From Piscirickettsia litoralis (GTDB lineage: Bacteria > Pseudomonadota > Gammaproteobacteria > Piscirickettsiales > Piscirickettsiaceae), in NCBI RefSeq assembly GCF_001720395.1, contig NZ_MDTU01000001.1:1158049-1191309 (forward strand): a stretch of 33,261 nucleotides of DNA, written 5' to 3'. Below the pieces are notes generated by a model. The model did not search any database. It was given only the letters and a program-made list of their open reading frames with translations, and was not told where the DNA came from. The stretch's first letter is position 1. Every line of letters starts with the position of its first letter. Shown one piece after another: positions 1 to 8,831 of the stretch. The position numbers were made by a program, and so were the translations under genes.

Positions 1-1747
1 GGGTTTGCATAAAAAGATCGCATACGAATAATACTTGATTTAAAAAACACATGAGCCTCACCTTCACGCTGATCTTTTAAATCAAGTAAATCAACTCGAT
101 TGCGTTTATCAAGATTCGCCTCCATAGTATCTTGATAACTCATCGTCGTCGAATTTTGGTTGACATTATAGCTTTTTGCTACAGATACATAAGCCTCACC
201 TGCTGTTTTTTGGAAAAACTCCCAGGTCTCTTGAGGGTCTTCTAATTTCATACAAATTTTTATATTCGTATTTGCACAAATAGATGCAGCCTCTTCTTTA
301 GAGGCTTTTTGAAAAGCAGGCAAATCTTGTCCAGCAAATACAACTGAAAACCCTAATGAACGAGCCTGTGCAGGAACAACAGCAAAACCTTCAACCGCAT
401 AATAGCCATATTCATCTAATATGCATAAATAAGGTGTATTTGAGTTTGTCGGCTTAGTCTCAATAACGTCTTTATAATCACCTTCAACTTTATCCCCTAA
501 ACCTGCAGCTAGCATTGCCTTTAATGACGCAATAATTAACTTTCCTAAATTAGACAATTCATCAGGGGACTTTTCTAGCGCTGGCAAAAGAACAACAAGT
601 ATTCTGCGATTTAAAACAACATCTCTAAAATCAACTTCAGCTAAGTTTGTCCTAATAATATGCGCATAAACATCAGCAAGCGACCCAAAAATACGAGTAA
701 GTTGCATAATAATATAGCCATGTTGCTCATAAACCTTATCTGACTGCTCACCTTTTTTGTCCATTTTATAACCAGGCAAACTCACCAGATAATTTGATAA
801 AGGATCTTTTACATCGAAAGGAATATCACCGTCATAAATACTTTCATTACCTAATTGATCTACTATTTTTTTATCATGATACAACCCCTCCAAAGCTTCA
901 ATTGTAAAATATTTTCGCACTGCTCCCGCATCGAGTAATAAAGCTCCTTGGTCTCTTAAATAAACCAACATACGCATAAGTGCTTCAATGAAAGAAATTG
1001 CTCGACCTTTCCACATGTCGCCATCTCCTCCTTGACCTCCTTGCCCTGAATTCATCATGCTAGTCACTAATTGTGATAACATACTTGAAGAGCCTACAGC
1101 AAAAGGATTCATCGTATTAGAGACAATATCTTTTTGCGGGCCGATAATATCTCGTGCTCCTGTCATAAAATTAATGACTAATAAATCATCCTCTCTGCCC
1201 ATAGAGCGAACCATAGAGAAAACTTTGGCAAAAATGTGAGTTATCTCCTTTACCATCGACATAAATAAAGCCACTACCTTGTACCAAAGCATTATATGAA
1301 ATTGATAGTAACGTTTCAGTTTTACCGCTTCCTGTTGAGCCAAAAATTAAGCAGTGAGTACGCATATCCGAATTATTAAACCAAAGTTCACTATTACTAT
1401 TTATCTCATTACCAAAATGATAAATCCCTTCGGATTTTCCAGGCGTATTGCTTCCAGGCTTAGGGTTATTTGGGTCTAGCTCTTTACAATGCAATGGTTT
1501 TTTCAAATGGTAATGTTGACGATGACCACATTGAAAACCAAAAAATAACAAAAATCACAAAAATAAGAATATCGGATAAATATTGAAAAACAAAACTTAA
1601 AGCAGAAGAAAGCACAATACAAACACAAGCACCTTCACGACTTGCTAGCAAGTCTCCAAGGCGTCGATGAAATGCACGCAAATCACGCACGGCATGAGAT
1701 TGCGCTTGCTCTTGATTTTTAATAACACCACGAAATGTTTTTCTCAT
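1..1747 (-). CDS. dotL: DotL/IcmO type IV coupling protein, partial, two frameshifts
   Basis: DotL is the inner-membrane coupling ATPase of Dot/Icm secretion; it collects effectors and feeds them to the channel. The product shows an N-terminal membrane segment, a Walker A loop (GSTGSGKT), a Walker B region (ILDEYGYY) and FAGQDLPAFQKAS, all aligning with Legionella DotL. The chosen ATG follows AAAAGG and begins MRKTFRG. The frame breaks twice: at T6 1498-1503 (LPFEK must join PLHCKELD; one base too many) and at A5 1230-1234 (GDNSH must join FAKVFSMV; one base too many). From there the frame is open to the left edge, so the C-terminal adaptor-binding tail is outside the window. It follows icmT in the same operon. 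Sequencing error and true inactivation are both possible; the otherwise clean sequence favours error. Confidence 0.9.
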
Positions 1748-1757
1748 ATCAGCCTTT

Positions 1758-1997
1758 TTATCTCTTTTTACTACCAGCAATAACTTCTCTTAAAACAGTA
1801 AAAAAAGATTTTAATGTTAAATTAAATTTCCTTAAAATACTTCAAAAAATAACTGCAACAAATGAGACAAGCAAAGTCGTTAATCGCATATGCTAAAAAA
1901 ACAATAAAAAAGGGAAACATACACGCGCATCCAATACATAGAATTTTGGATAAAAAGCAGAATCTCTCCAATGACTTGCTAAATTATTCTTGCTCAT
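1758..1997 (-). pseudogene. icmT: IcmT/DotS remnant with two in-frame stop codons
   Basis: IcmT is a small inner-membrane Dot/Icm protein, homologous to TraK of IncI plasmids. An ATG behind AAGGTG opens a frame reading MSKNNLASHWRDSAFYPKF then YVLDARVCFPFLLFF, which matches the IcmT N-terminus (HWRDSA, PKFFVIDAR, FPLLLF). The same frame then has TAG, continues HMRLTTLLVSFVAVIF, has TGA, and continues SILRKFNLTLKSFFTVLRE and VIAGSKKR to a TAA. The match to Legionella IcmT runs without gaps across both stops, so these are nonsense codons and not frameshifts. About 79 codons against 86 in Legionella. It sits between dotB and dotL, the place traK has after traJ. Readthrough or recoding is conceivable but unsupported. 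Confidence 0.8.
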
Positions 1998-2008
1998 ACT
2001 AGTTCACC

Positions 2009-3112
2009 TTAATTAAATAAGTATTTTCTAACTGAAGGTTCATTTATAATCCCTAAAGAAAGTTTTTCTTTAATATCATTGATTAAAGGCCTACCTAAAT
2101 TAGCTAAAATTTCTTTTAAAACAACAGTCATATTATCTGTACTTGCCTTATATAGCCTATCTTTAACTTCATCGGTAATTACCAAGTATTCTCGAATAGG
2201 AATACGGTTGCCATTTTTTGAAATAACTAAAGCTTGCCAAATAATAACTCTAACCGTTTCTATTAAGTCATAAAGACGCGCTTGACGCTCTTCAGCCGTA
2301 AACAGATTAACCATTCGTCTAAAAGTATCAATAACACCATTGCTGTGAACGGTTGTATATACTGGATGCCCTGTCAAGGCCGCCTCAATTACTGCCTCAA
2401 GTGTCGGCTTATCCCTCGCTTCACCGACAAGAATTAACCCAGGTTTTCTGCGTAGTGCATTTCTAACACCAGCAGCAAAACTCGGAAGGTGCTTTGGAAT
2501 TTCACTTTGACTGACAATAGAACTTGGCTTAATTATATTATCATAAATATATTCAATCGGTGACTCATAGGTCAGTACTTTTAAATGGCTTTCAGGTTGT
2601 TCTAAAAAATTCGCAACTAAAGAAGCTAATAAAGTACTTTTACCTGATCCGGTCGCTCCACTAATCACTGCAATTCCTTGTGGAACTTTTAAACTTTCAT
2701 TTAAAATATTAGTTAGACCCATTTCTTTTAACATAGGTGGGTCCGCAGTAATCGTTCTTAAAGTAACTTGTAAGCCATTATAATTTTGAAATTGACACGC
2801 GGTAATATTAACTCGGTAGCGAAAAATTTCACCACCAACGGTCAATTGATAACTTGTATCTAAATCTGTGCCACTTTGCACTTGTGCCGTTGCATTAGGA
2901 CCATAAATATGATTGATAAAATCAGACACTTCTTGTTGAGTAAATTTTCGGACTGTTACTCGGTAGAGTAATCCTTGAATATCTGCTATTGCATTCTCAC
3001 CTGACTGGATTGTAATATCTGAAGCCTTTTGATTATGTAAAGTAACCAAAAGGCGATCATATTCAGCTGGAGTAAAGTATGCAGGCTCTATATCTAGCAT
3101 ATATTCATTCAT
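2009..3112 (-). CDS. dotB: DotB secretion ATPase (PilT/VirB11 type)
   Basis: DotB is the cytoplasmic hexameric ATPase that docks on the Dot/Icm channel and powers effector export. The 367-residue product has Walker A GATGSGKS at about 152-159, the Walker B region LILVGEARD, the His box TGHPVYTTVHSNG and a conserved C-terminus (GRPLINDIKEKLSLG). Legionella DotB is 377 aa, so this is full length and uninterrupted. I choose the ATG giving MNEYMLDIEPAYFTPAEYD: it overlaps the dotC stop by a few bases (translational coupling), and the longer upstream reading is just the dotC tail in another frame. icmT follows 11 bases after the stop. It is one of the intact genes in a locus with several broken ones. 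Confidence 0.95.
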   Translation of the reverse strand: MNEYMLDIEPAYFTPAEYDRLLVTLHNQKASDITIQSGENAIADIQGLLYRVTVRKFTQQEVSDFINHIYGPNATAQVQSGTDLDTSYQLTVGGEIFRYRVNITACQFQNYNGLQVTLRTITADPPMLKEMGLTNILNESLKVPQGIAVISGATGSGKSTLLASLVANFLEQPESHLKVLTYESPIEYIYDNIIKPSSIVSQSEIPKHLPSFAAGVRNALRRKPGLILVGEARDKPTLEAVIEAALTGHPVYTTVHSNGVIDTFRRMVNLFTAEERQARLYDLIETVRVIIWQALVISKNGNRIPIREYLVITDEVKDRLYKASTDNMTVVLKEILANLGRPLINDIKEKLSLGIINEPSVRKYLFN

Positions 3113-3851
3113 TTTCACTACCCACAACAGGCTGCCAGAGCTTAGTTTTAACTTGCAAGCTAGGTTTACTTTTAATTTTCCAAGTTTGATCATCAATTGC
3201 TACTTGGTTTTTATTGCCAGTAATTCCTTGATATTGCTTATCTACATAAACAGGACTAACCAGGCCTTCCGCCAATAATTTCTTATATAAAACCATCCCT
3301 GTGTAATCTCTTGTCAGTCTATTTAAGTTTATTTATAAATAACAACTGCCTGATTAATTCCTTGCTGCCAACCTTTAGTGATAGTTTTTTTTCCAAAGCT
3401 CTTGCTCACTCTCATTTTTAGGCAATAAGATCTTATTCGGTAAATCAGGCTTTGAGTAATCCATATAAAGGTAATCACGCCAAGTCGGTGGTGCAGTCAC
3501 AAACTTAACTTGACTTATTATCTTGTATGTTTTCCCTGCCACTCGAATGGATTGTGCGCCTTGCCCAAGATTAACTGAATTATTTGAGTTTATAATCACA
3601 GGAGGTAAAACATCCCCATTTGATAAAATTTGGTTAAAATCAAATATTTTATCAAGCTGATTGCTGTAACTAACCAAAAAACTATCAACAATTTTAGACT
3701 CTTTTGCTAACCCTGCCTGAGCGCCCAGTGATAATGCAGCATCTTTTACCGCACGTAAGCGTATTGTTAAACTTTGTTGCTGTTCATAATAATTTGATTT
3801 ACTTGATAAATCACTTAACTGCTGCAATGTATATAAAGTATGATCAATCAT
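3105..3851 (-). pseudogene. dotC: DotC core-complex protein, two frameshifts, no lipoprotein signal
   Basis: DotC is normally an outer-membrane lipoprotein that helps place DotH in the Dot/Icm core. Conserved DotC blocks are present: LSLGAQAGLAKESKIVD, IFDFNQILSNGDVLPPVI, FVTAPPTWRDYLYMDYSKP, KGWQQGINQAVVIYK, GMVLYKKLLAEGLVSPVYV and KLWQPVV. They lie in three frames. The first break is in T8 3385-3392 (one base too many after QELW). The second is near 3328-3334 (one base missing after VVIYK); with both repaired the alignment to Legionella DotC is gapless. The ATG behind GAGG overlaps the dotD stop and gives MIDHTLYTLQQLSDLSS, which has no signal peptide and no lipobox cysteine, so about 30 residues of the usual N-terminus are missing. 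It may be inactive, or a run-error product with a genuinely odd N-terminus. Confidence 0.82.
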
Positions 3852-4347
3852 TAGTTAAATACCTCAAGCTAATAATTTTTTGATCAGGTAGTATTTGAAT
3901 AGCTGCTTTATTATTTGCTTGTAACTCTATATTTTGTAAAACGGTTAATGCCGCAGTGAATTGATAGTTAATATTGACTAATATAGGCAAGCTAGGCGAT
4001 TTACCAAATTCTTGATACTTAAACCCGACTACATTTGCAATATTTTTAACCACTGAATTTATAGGGCCATACCAATTAATTGATATTTTCTTATTAAGGT
4101 TTCTATCATGAATATTGGTAAATGGCATGACCTGTTGCTTTGGATACTGGGCACGTCTAATTTGAGATAAACTAGATAAAGCCGAACTTGTTTGTGAAAC
4201 TGCCTGTGCTAATGCCTGTTGGATCTCTTTATTTTTTTCAAGCTGCGTACCAATAACTAATTGCTGGTCAACCTTAGTAGGTTGTGAAGAGCAGCCTTGT
4301 AATATAATAACAACACTAAAACCTATTATAATTAAAGATGTCTTCAT
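3844..4347 (-). CDS. dotD: DotD outer-membrane lipoprotein
   Basis: DotD is a lipoprotein of the Dot/Icm outer-membrane core, with a C-terminal fold like the N0 domain of secretins; with DotC it recruits DotH. The 167-residue product starts with a clear lipoprotein signal: a hydrophobic stretch then LQGC, cysteine at about residue 19. A Gln/Ser-rich linker (about 25-70) follows, then the globular part containing ISINWYGPINSVVKNIANVV. Legionella DotD is 163 aa. It is the first gene of the dotD-dotC-dotB-icmT run, matching traH-I-J-K of IncI plasmids, and its stop overlaps the dotC start. Intact. Confidence 0.92.
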   Translation of the reverse strand: MKTSLIIIGFSVVIILQGCSSQPTKVDQQLVIGTQLEKNKEIQQALAQAVSQTSSALSSLSQIRRAQYPKQQVMPFTNIHDRNLNKKISINWYGPINSVVKNIANVVGFKYQEFGKSPSLPILVNINYQFTAALTVLQNIELQANNKAAIQILPDQKIISLRYLTND

Positions 4348-4369
4348 AACCTACTCCAGCACTTAAGCA

Positions 4370-4792
4370 TTAAGAATTAGGATTAGTATTAGTAAAACCA
4401 TATGCATTTAAAGTTGACTCTACACTTGCTGATACGCCACCGTTAGCACTGTTACCAAGTACCCCTGCAATCGTACCAACAACCAACAGTGACCCACCAA
4501 GAGTCATATAAATAAAACCAGACTTCGTTTGTACTTGCTGACCACCACCCTGTCCTGAATGCCCACTGCGCAGTTGAAATAACCCCATAACAATAAGAAT
4601 GACTCCACCAAAGCCACTAACAAACTCAATAAACACGAGTACATTTAGCAGCGTCGCTTTCCAGCCGTTAAACAAAGCCGTTACTGTGGCAGCGCCCGTA
4701 TCCTTGCCTGCATATGCCGAAGTGACAATGGCCAACACAGAAATGAGTATAAGGACTGCACTCTTAATCAATGTTTTATTAATTAATTTCAT
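4370..4792 (-). CDS. dotP: DotP/IcmD small membrane protein
   Basis: DotP (IcmD) is a small integral inner-membrane protein of Dot/Icm whose exact role is poorly known; TraR is its IncI counterpart. The 140-residue product has a cleavable-looking signal ending ..TSAYAG (about 1-29), then two hydrophobic helices: VLVFIEFVSGFGGVILIVMG and YMTLGGSLLVVGTIAGVLG, joined by a Gly/Gln-rich loop. Legionella IcmD is 132 aa. It lies directly downstream of dotE, as icmC-icmD does in Legionella. The N-terminal part of the neighbouring dotE product has the same layout, so the two modules look like paralogues. Confidence 0.8.
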   Translation of the reverse strand: MKLINKTLIKSAVLILISVLAIVTSAYAGKDTGAATVTALFNGWKATLLNVLVFIEFVSGFGGVILIVMGLFQLRSGHSGQGGGQQVQTKSGFIYMTLGGSLLVVGTIAGVLGNSANGGVSASVESTLNAYGFTNTNPNS

Positions 4793-4816
4793 AATTAATT
4801 CCTCAAATAAATAAGC

Positions 4817-5858
4817 TTAATTAACAGGCAAGCTCGCTATTATCGAATAGCTATAGCTTGCGATCTCAATGAACACATTCGCGTTCATCGCACAAATTCC
4901 TGCAAGAATATGCGCAACAACTTTTGACACACTTGCCTCAGCACCTCCCATATGTTCACCTAGTTTAGTTAGTAGAAAAAATTCCTCGTAAAAAAGACAT
5001 AAAGCCAACAACAAATAAAACCGCATAAGTTAGCTTTATTAAATTATCAGTTGTACTTGTTGCAGATGACACCGGTATACAGCTTCCACCACCAGCAAAT
5101 GATATAATGTACTGGTTTTCCAAATTGCCAAAATAAGATAAAAAAGTTTCTTCACTAACGCCACAGACACTTTGTATAAGCTGTGGGGTTTCAAACAAAG
5201 ATCCACTTAATGCTTGAATAATATAAAAAGGAGCTAATAAAACAGAGCCAACAAAAAAGTAAAACCCTGTCGCCATTGGTGACCGACGATGCATTGACAT
5301 CATTTGAGGGTTAGTATGATAACGAAGTCGATGCACACCAACACAAAGCGTAATAATACCGACAACAGGGCTTATAATGTCAATTAGCTGCAGAAACGGC
5401 ATTAAGAAATAAATAATGATCCCATCATAAATATTAGTTGGTGTAGATGGTGGTGGTGCAAAACCCATAATACTTTTAATCCCTTGAGTTATTCCTCCAT
5501 CAACAGGGTTTACTGAATTACTTAAAACAACCACGATACAACCAAGGGCTAAAAGCATTCCCCCAATAATTAAATAGGAGGATCCTACCATCATATTTTG
5601 TTGCTGCCCTTGGTTTGCTTGATTCTGTCTTAGTTTGACCAAGCCAATAATCACTAGCATCACTCCAGACAAAGCAGAAGCGAATTGAACAAAGATAGCA
5701 ATATGAGTTAACGTTTCTTGCCAATTTTTTGACATTGTTACAAAGCTATAAGCATTACCATTAGTCGATGCATAACAATATCTAGAAGATATCATCTGAA
5801 ACATAACAGCAACAGATAGTCTTTTAACTAATGATAATAATTTGTATTTTTTACTCAT
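4817..5858 (-). CDS. dotE: DotE/IcmC-like protein with extra DotP-like N-terminal module, one frameshift
   Basis: DotE (IcmC) is a polytopic inner-membrane protein of Dot/Icm (TraQ in IncI plasmids). Residues about 45-115 repeat the DotP layout (helix, LVKLRQNQANQGQQQN loop, helix). A DotE-like part follows, with several membrane helices and the C-terminal pattern FLRGIF..GEHMGGAEAS, then VVAHILAGICAMNANVFIEI, matching the DotE ending (RG..GKA..HI.GG..A.N). The frame breaks inside A6 4976-4981: without it the protein stops at FLRGIFSTN, while removing one base joins FLRGIF to LLTKLGEHMGG. Corrected length is about 346 aa against 194 in Legionella. The ATG is behind AAGAGAAAG. Whether this is a real fusion or merely an elongated family member cannot be settled here. 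Confidence 0.7.
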
Positions 5859-5883
5859 ATTAGCTTTCTCTTATTAAATAAAA

Positions 5884-6792
5884 CTAACTAAAGATAAAAC
5901 CAGAACTCATTACCACTTCATCTTTTTTGTCATCAATATTAACAACATGACCATAGCCTGGAATATCACTATCTTTAGTAACAGTAAGAGTGACCCCCGC
6001 ATTATTAACAAGCCATGCACGACCTGTAATAATAGCCCTTAAGCTTAGTTTCTCACGATGATTATATTGTTTTGCAATCATCAATTTAATCTGACTATTT
6101 TCTTTTTTAACCGTTTCTTCCAGCTCATTAACTTTGTTATTACTTGAACTTAAACCAGAAGATAGCAAAGATATATTTTTATTAATTTTACTTTGACCAT
6201 TTTGAATTTTCTCTATCATCTCTTTAAGTTTATCATTGCTACTATCAGAGTTATTTTTTAAGCGAGTTAGGTTTTTAACCCCCTGGCTTAACTGATCAAC
6301 TTTTGACTCAAGGGACTCTAACTTTGAATTAATCTCCTTATAATCAGCAGAGGTAAAAGCATGATTATTTTTAAATTCACTTTTATTCTGTTGGCTATTA
6401 CTAGTCACTGTCCGACTGTTAACTGACTCATTATTAATCTGGCGTTTGCCATTCTCTTGAGTTATTAAATTCTCCTGATGATTGGATTTACTTTGACTAC
6501 CTGCTTTAGAAAAATTCAAACTTTTAGATTGAGCAGGTGTGCTTTTTTTCTCAGGATACAGTTTGCGATAAGCACTATGCATCATAACACCAGCAATAAC
6601 AAAAGCGATTAATGCAATAATATAGTAATGAAGCATTGGCTTTATATTTTCCCATAATAACACCGAGTGCTTACTTTTCGTGCTTTCACTATTACGTTGT
6701 ACCGTCGAACTATTCTCGGTTTCAAGCTTATTTTTACTGCTGCTTACATCAAAATCATCATCGAAGTTATAATTCTCTTCTGAGTTACTCAT
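5884..6792 (-). CDS. dotF: DotF/IcmG inner-membrane core protein
   Basis: DotF (IcmG) spans the inner membrane once and contacts the Dot/Icm core from the periplasm. The 302-residue product has an acidic, Ser-rich cytoplasmic N-terminus, one membrane helix at about 55-75 (YYIIALIAFVIAGVMMHSAY), a Ser/Asn/Lys-rich stretch, a long coiled-coil-like region (about 155-255) and the conserved C-terminal block LSLRAIITGRAWLV..DIPGYGHVV ending VVMSSGFIFS, which is the IcmG signature. Legionella IcmG is 269 aa; the excess is in the low-complexity linker. It sits 5 bases after dotG and 25 before dotE in the order dotG-dotF-dotE. Intact. Confidence 0.9.
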   Translation of the reverse strand: MSNSEENYNFDDDFDVSSSKNKLETENSSTVQRNSESTKSKHSVLLWENIKPMLHYYIIALIAFVIAGVMMHSAYRKLYPEKKSTPAQSKSLNFSKAGSQSKSNHQENLITQENGKRQINNESVNSRTVTSNSQQNKSEFKNNHAFTSADYKEINSKLESLESKVDQLSQGVKNLTRLKNNSDSSNDKLKEMIEKIQNGQSKINKNISLLSSGLSSSNNKVNELEETVKKENSQIKLMIAKQYNHREKLSLRAIITGRAWLVNNAGVTLTVTKDSDIPGYGHVVNIDDKKDEVVMSSGFIFS

Positions 6793-6797
6793 AATTT

Positions 6798-7931
6798 CTA
6801 CACCTTCACATCAGACATAAACAAAATTCCCATACCAACACCCTGATTCAATGTCACCGTTGGTGGACGATTAAATTCGGATGCCGCTTTTTCACCGAGT
6901 GTTGCTCCAACTTGCCCAAGCCCAGAATAAACGGCCTTTTGAGAAGTTTGCTCTGTTGCCGAGGATGATTGGTCACCCGTTACAATACATGTTGTTGATC
7001 CATCACATAGACTATTGGACGTATCAGAAAAATATTGCCCAAATCCCTGTAAAAAAGCTGAGGCAAATAACCCTCCATAACGGAGCAAATAGTGATTATC
7101 AACATCAGAGGCTAGTGCATTTTGTGCAGTTGTTGCATTAATAGCATACGCTTTAATCGAAATACTATGATCCAGCGCAGGTAAAGACATATGATCGAAA
7201 CTGACCACAAGCTTTTCATCTTCGCGCTTAAAACTGCCTAATAATTTAGCATTTTTAAACTTTCCTTGAACAATTGTTGCCATCACAGGAGTACCTGGTT
7301 GATCACTATTTAGCTGTGTATCTAAGACGGCAAATAAAATAGCACCTGCTTTTTCTATAACGCTCCCACCAGCTCCATTCTTCCCATCAACTTGGCTATT
7401 TGATAATTTAGTTATAGAAGGAATTTTGCCAACAACATTTGCTTGCAAAGAAACCTTATCCCAATCACTGACCATGCCTTGAATTTGACTTTGCATTTGT
7501 TGAGCTTTTTGTGAAACTTGTAAGGAATATTGTTGATTGCTCTGCTGTTTATTCTCGTTAAGGGCGACATGATTCTTTTGTATATTGTTTCTTTGAGCAA
7601 GCTTCTTATATGTTGCTGACCCTGTTATTTCTGCAATACGCTGATCTTGCGTACTTAACTTAGACTCTTGATAAGCCTGAAGGTTAATTTCTTGTGTAGA
7701 TTTTTCAGCAACTGTTTTACCTTGATTTACAGCTTGTCTTATTTTATTTTTTTCATTGATAGTGTTCATTTTATCATAAACGTTATTTGTATAATTTGTT
7801 GTTTTGCTGTTCATTCTTGCATTTGGATCAGCAACATAAGAGCTTTCATTTTGATCTGTTGCTTTTGGCTCGGTTATATTATTTATAAGCACGACAAGAA
7901 CAACTAGAATAATAATAAAAATTATCATCAC
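6798..7931 (-). CDS. dotG: DotG/IcmE channel protein, short form
   Basis: DotG (IcmE) forms the central channel crossing both membranes; its C-terminal domain is VirB10/TrbI-like. Seen here: one N-terminal membrane helix, an Asn/Gln/Lys-rich linker (about 25-165), then the C-terminal domain with GAILFAVLDTQLNSDQPGTP, VMATIVQGKFKNAKLLGSF, RYGGLFASAFLQGFGQYF and the terminal VGMGILFMSDV. At 377 aa it lacks the large repeat region that brings Legionella DotG to 1048 aa and is close in size to IncI TraO. The given GTG start is the first in this frame. The frame is open further upstream (KKTKSFLSAHPKLR, a typical basic pre-helix segment) and would reach an ATG at 7984-7986 if the A/T runs at 7974-7983 were one base different, so the true start is probably 7986. 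Confidence 0.88.
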   Translation of the reverse strand: MMIIFIIILVVLVVLINNITEPKATDQNESSYVADPNARMNSKTTNYTNNVYDKMNTINEKNKIRQAVNQGKTVAEKSTQEINLQAYQESKLSTQDQRIAEITGSATYKKLAQRNNIQKNHVALNENKQQSNQQYSLQVSQKAQQMQSQIQGMVSDWDKVSLQANVVGKIPSITKLSNSQVDGKNGAGGSVIEKAGAILFAVLDTQLNSDQPGTPVMATIVQGKFKNAKLLGSFKREDEKLVVSFDHMSLPALDHSISIKAYAINATTAQNALASDVDNHYLLRYGGLFASAFLQGFGQYFSDTSNSLCDGSTTCIVTGDQSSSATEQTSQKAVYSGLGQVGATLGEKAASEFNRPPTVTLNQGVGMGILFMSDVKV

Positions 7932-7988
7932 TCGTAATTTGGGGTGTGCAGATAAAAAGCTTTTAGTTTTTTTAAAAAATTTTCATAA

Positions 7989-8831
7989 TCAATTACCCAA
8001 AATAGTCGCTTGTTTAAGCACACCGTTCATAGAAATTAATAACGATGGTGTTGCTGATAATTGATAAGCATTTAGTTCTGTAGGGCCAGTACTACTTTGC
8101 TTTGCTTGCCATTGCGGGGAGATTAAAGTCCCTGTGGTCAATAATAAATATTTACCTTGATAGGACCAAACTTGTGCAGAGGTGCCTTCGACCTTCAGCT
8201 CTTTAGCCCCTTGTGGTGGCACACCATTCAATATTTGAATCAAACTGTCGGGAGCATGTGGTGTTACCCCTGCAAGTGCTTCTGCAGATGATTGATAACC
8301 TTGTACACGAATATAGTCTAAATAATCCCATTTTTTTTGGCCTAGAACCAAAGAAAGCATGACAGGTATATCTAACCCTTTTAACATGATACCAATATTA
8401 GCCTGACCATAATCTTTGAGTCCTTGCACCATAAGCACTCCACTGGTTTTATTCCACTGAATATTAAAACTCGCTGGATCCCCTAAACTATAGGAAGTGA
8501 TTGGCCAAACTTTTCCAAGCCGATCTGTCATAACAATAGAAGTAATCATGCCTTTTGATGTGCGCACAATAGGTTCAACGCCACCAGGGTGAAGCTCTAC
8601 AGAAATAATTGATGATGAGCTTTGACTGGGAGCTTCCCCAACAGGAGAAGATTCAGCCTTTTTCTGATCATTATACTTTTCTTTATATTTTTGAATTTGA
8701 TCTGTTGTTAAAGGGAAATTATTATTTAACACAGAGCTAAATGAATCATTACTTAATGAACCATATGAATACTCAAGCGCAGCAAAAGATATAATAATAA
8801 AAAGTAATTTAACTAATCTATACTTTTTCAT
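7989..8831 (-). CDS. dotH: DotH/IcmK outer-membrane core protein
   Basis: DotH (IcmK) is the Dot/Icm outer-membrane core subunit, brought to the membrane by DotC and DotD. The 280-residue product has an N-terminal signal peptide (MKKYRLVKLLFIIISFAALE), the family motif FPLTTDQIQKYKEKYNDQ, and the VirB9-like block VELHPGGVEPIVRTSKGMIT, WPITSYSLGDPASFNIQW, VMLSLVLGQKKWDY. Legionella IcmK is about 360 aa; the deficit is mainly in the linker before LTTDQI. It is the promoter-proximal gene of the visible block: dotG begins within a few bases of its stop, while upstream lies a long gene-free region. dotI (icmL), usually just before it, is not in the window. Intact. Confidence 0.92.
   Translation of the reverse strand: MKKYRLVKLLFIIISFAALEYSYGSLSNDSFSSVLNNNFPLTTDQIQKYKEKYNDQKKAESSPVGEAPSQSSSSIISVELHPGGVEPIVRTSKGMITSIVMTDRLGKVWPITSYSLGDPASFNIQWNKTSGVLMVQGLKDYGQANIGIMLKGLDIPVMLSLVLGQKKWDYLDYIRVQGYQSSAEALAGVTPHAPDSLIQILNGVPPQGAKELKVEGTSAQVWSYQGKYLLLTTGTLISPQWQAKQSSTGPTELNAYQLSATPSLLISMNGVLKQATILGN

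Noticed and set aside
3105-3296. Separate small gene upstream of dotB
   Set aside because: Its sequence (GMVLYKKLLAEGLVSPVYV) is the C-terminal part of DotC in a shifted frame.
1-8831. Type IVA (VirB/Lvh) secretion or a conjugation operon
   Set aside because: DotB, DotC, DotD, DotH, DotF and IcmT signatures define type IVB; no relaxase or origin of transfer is visible here.
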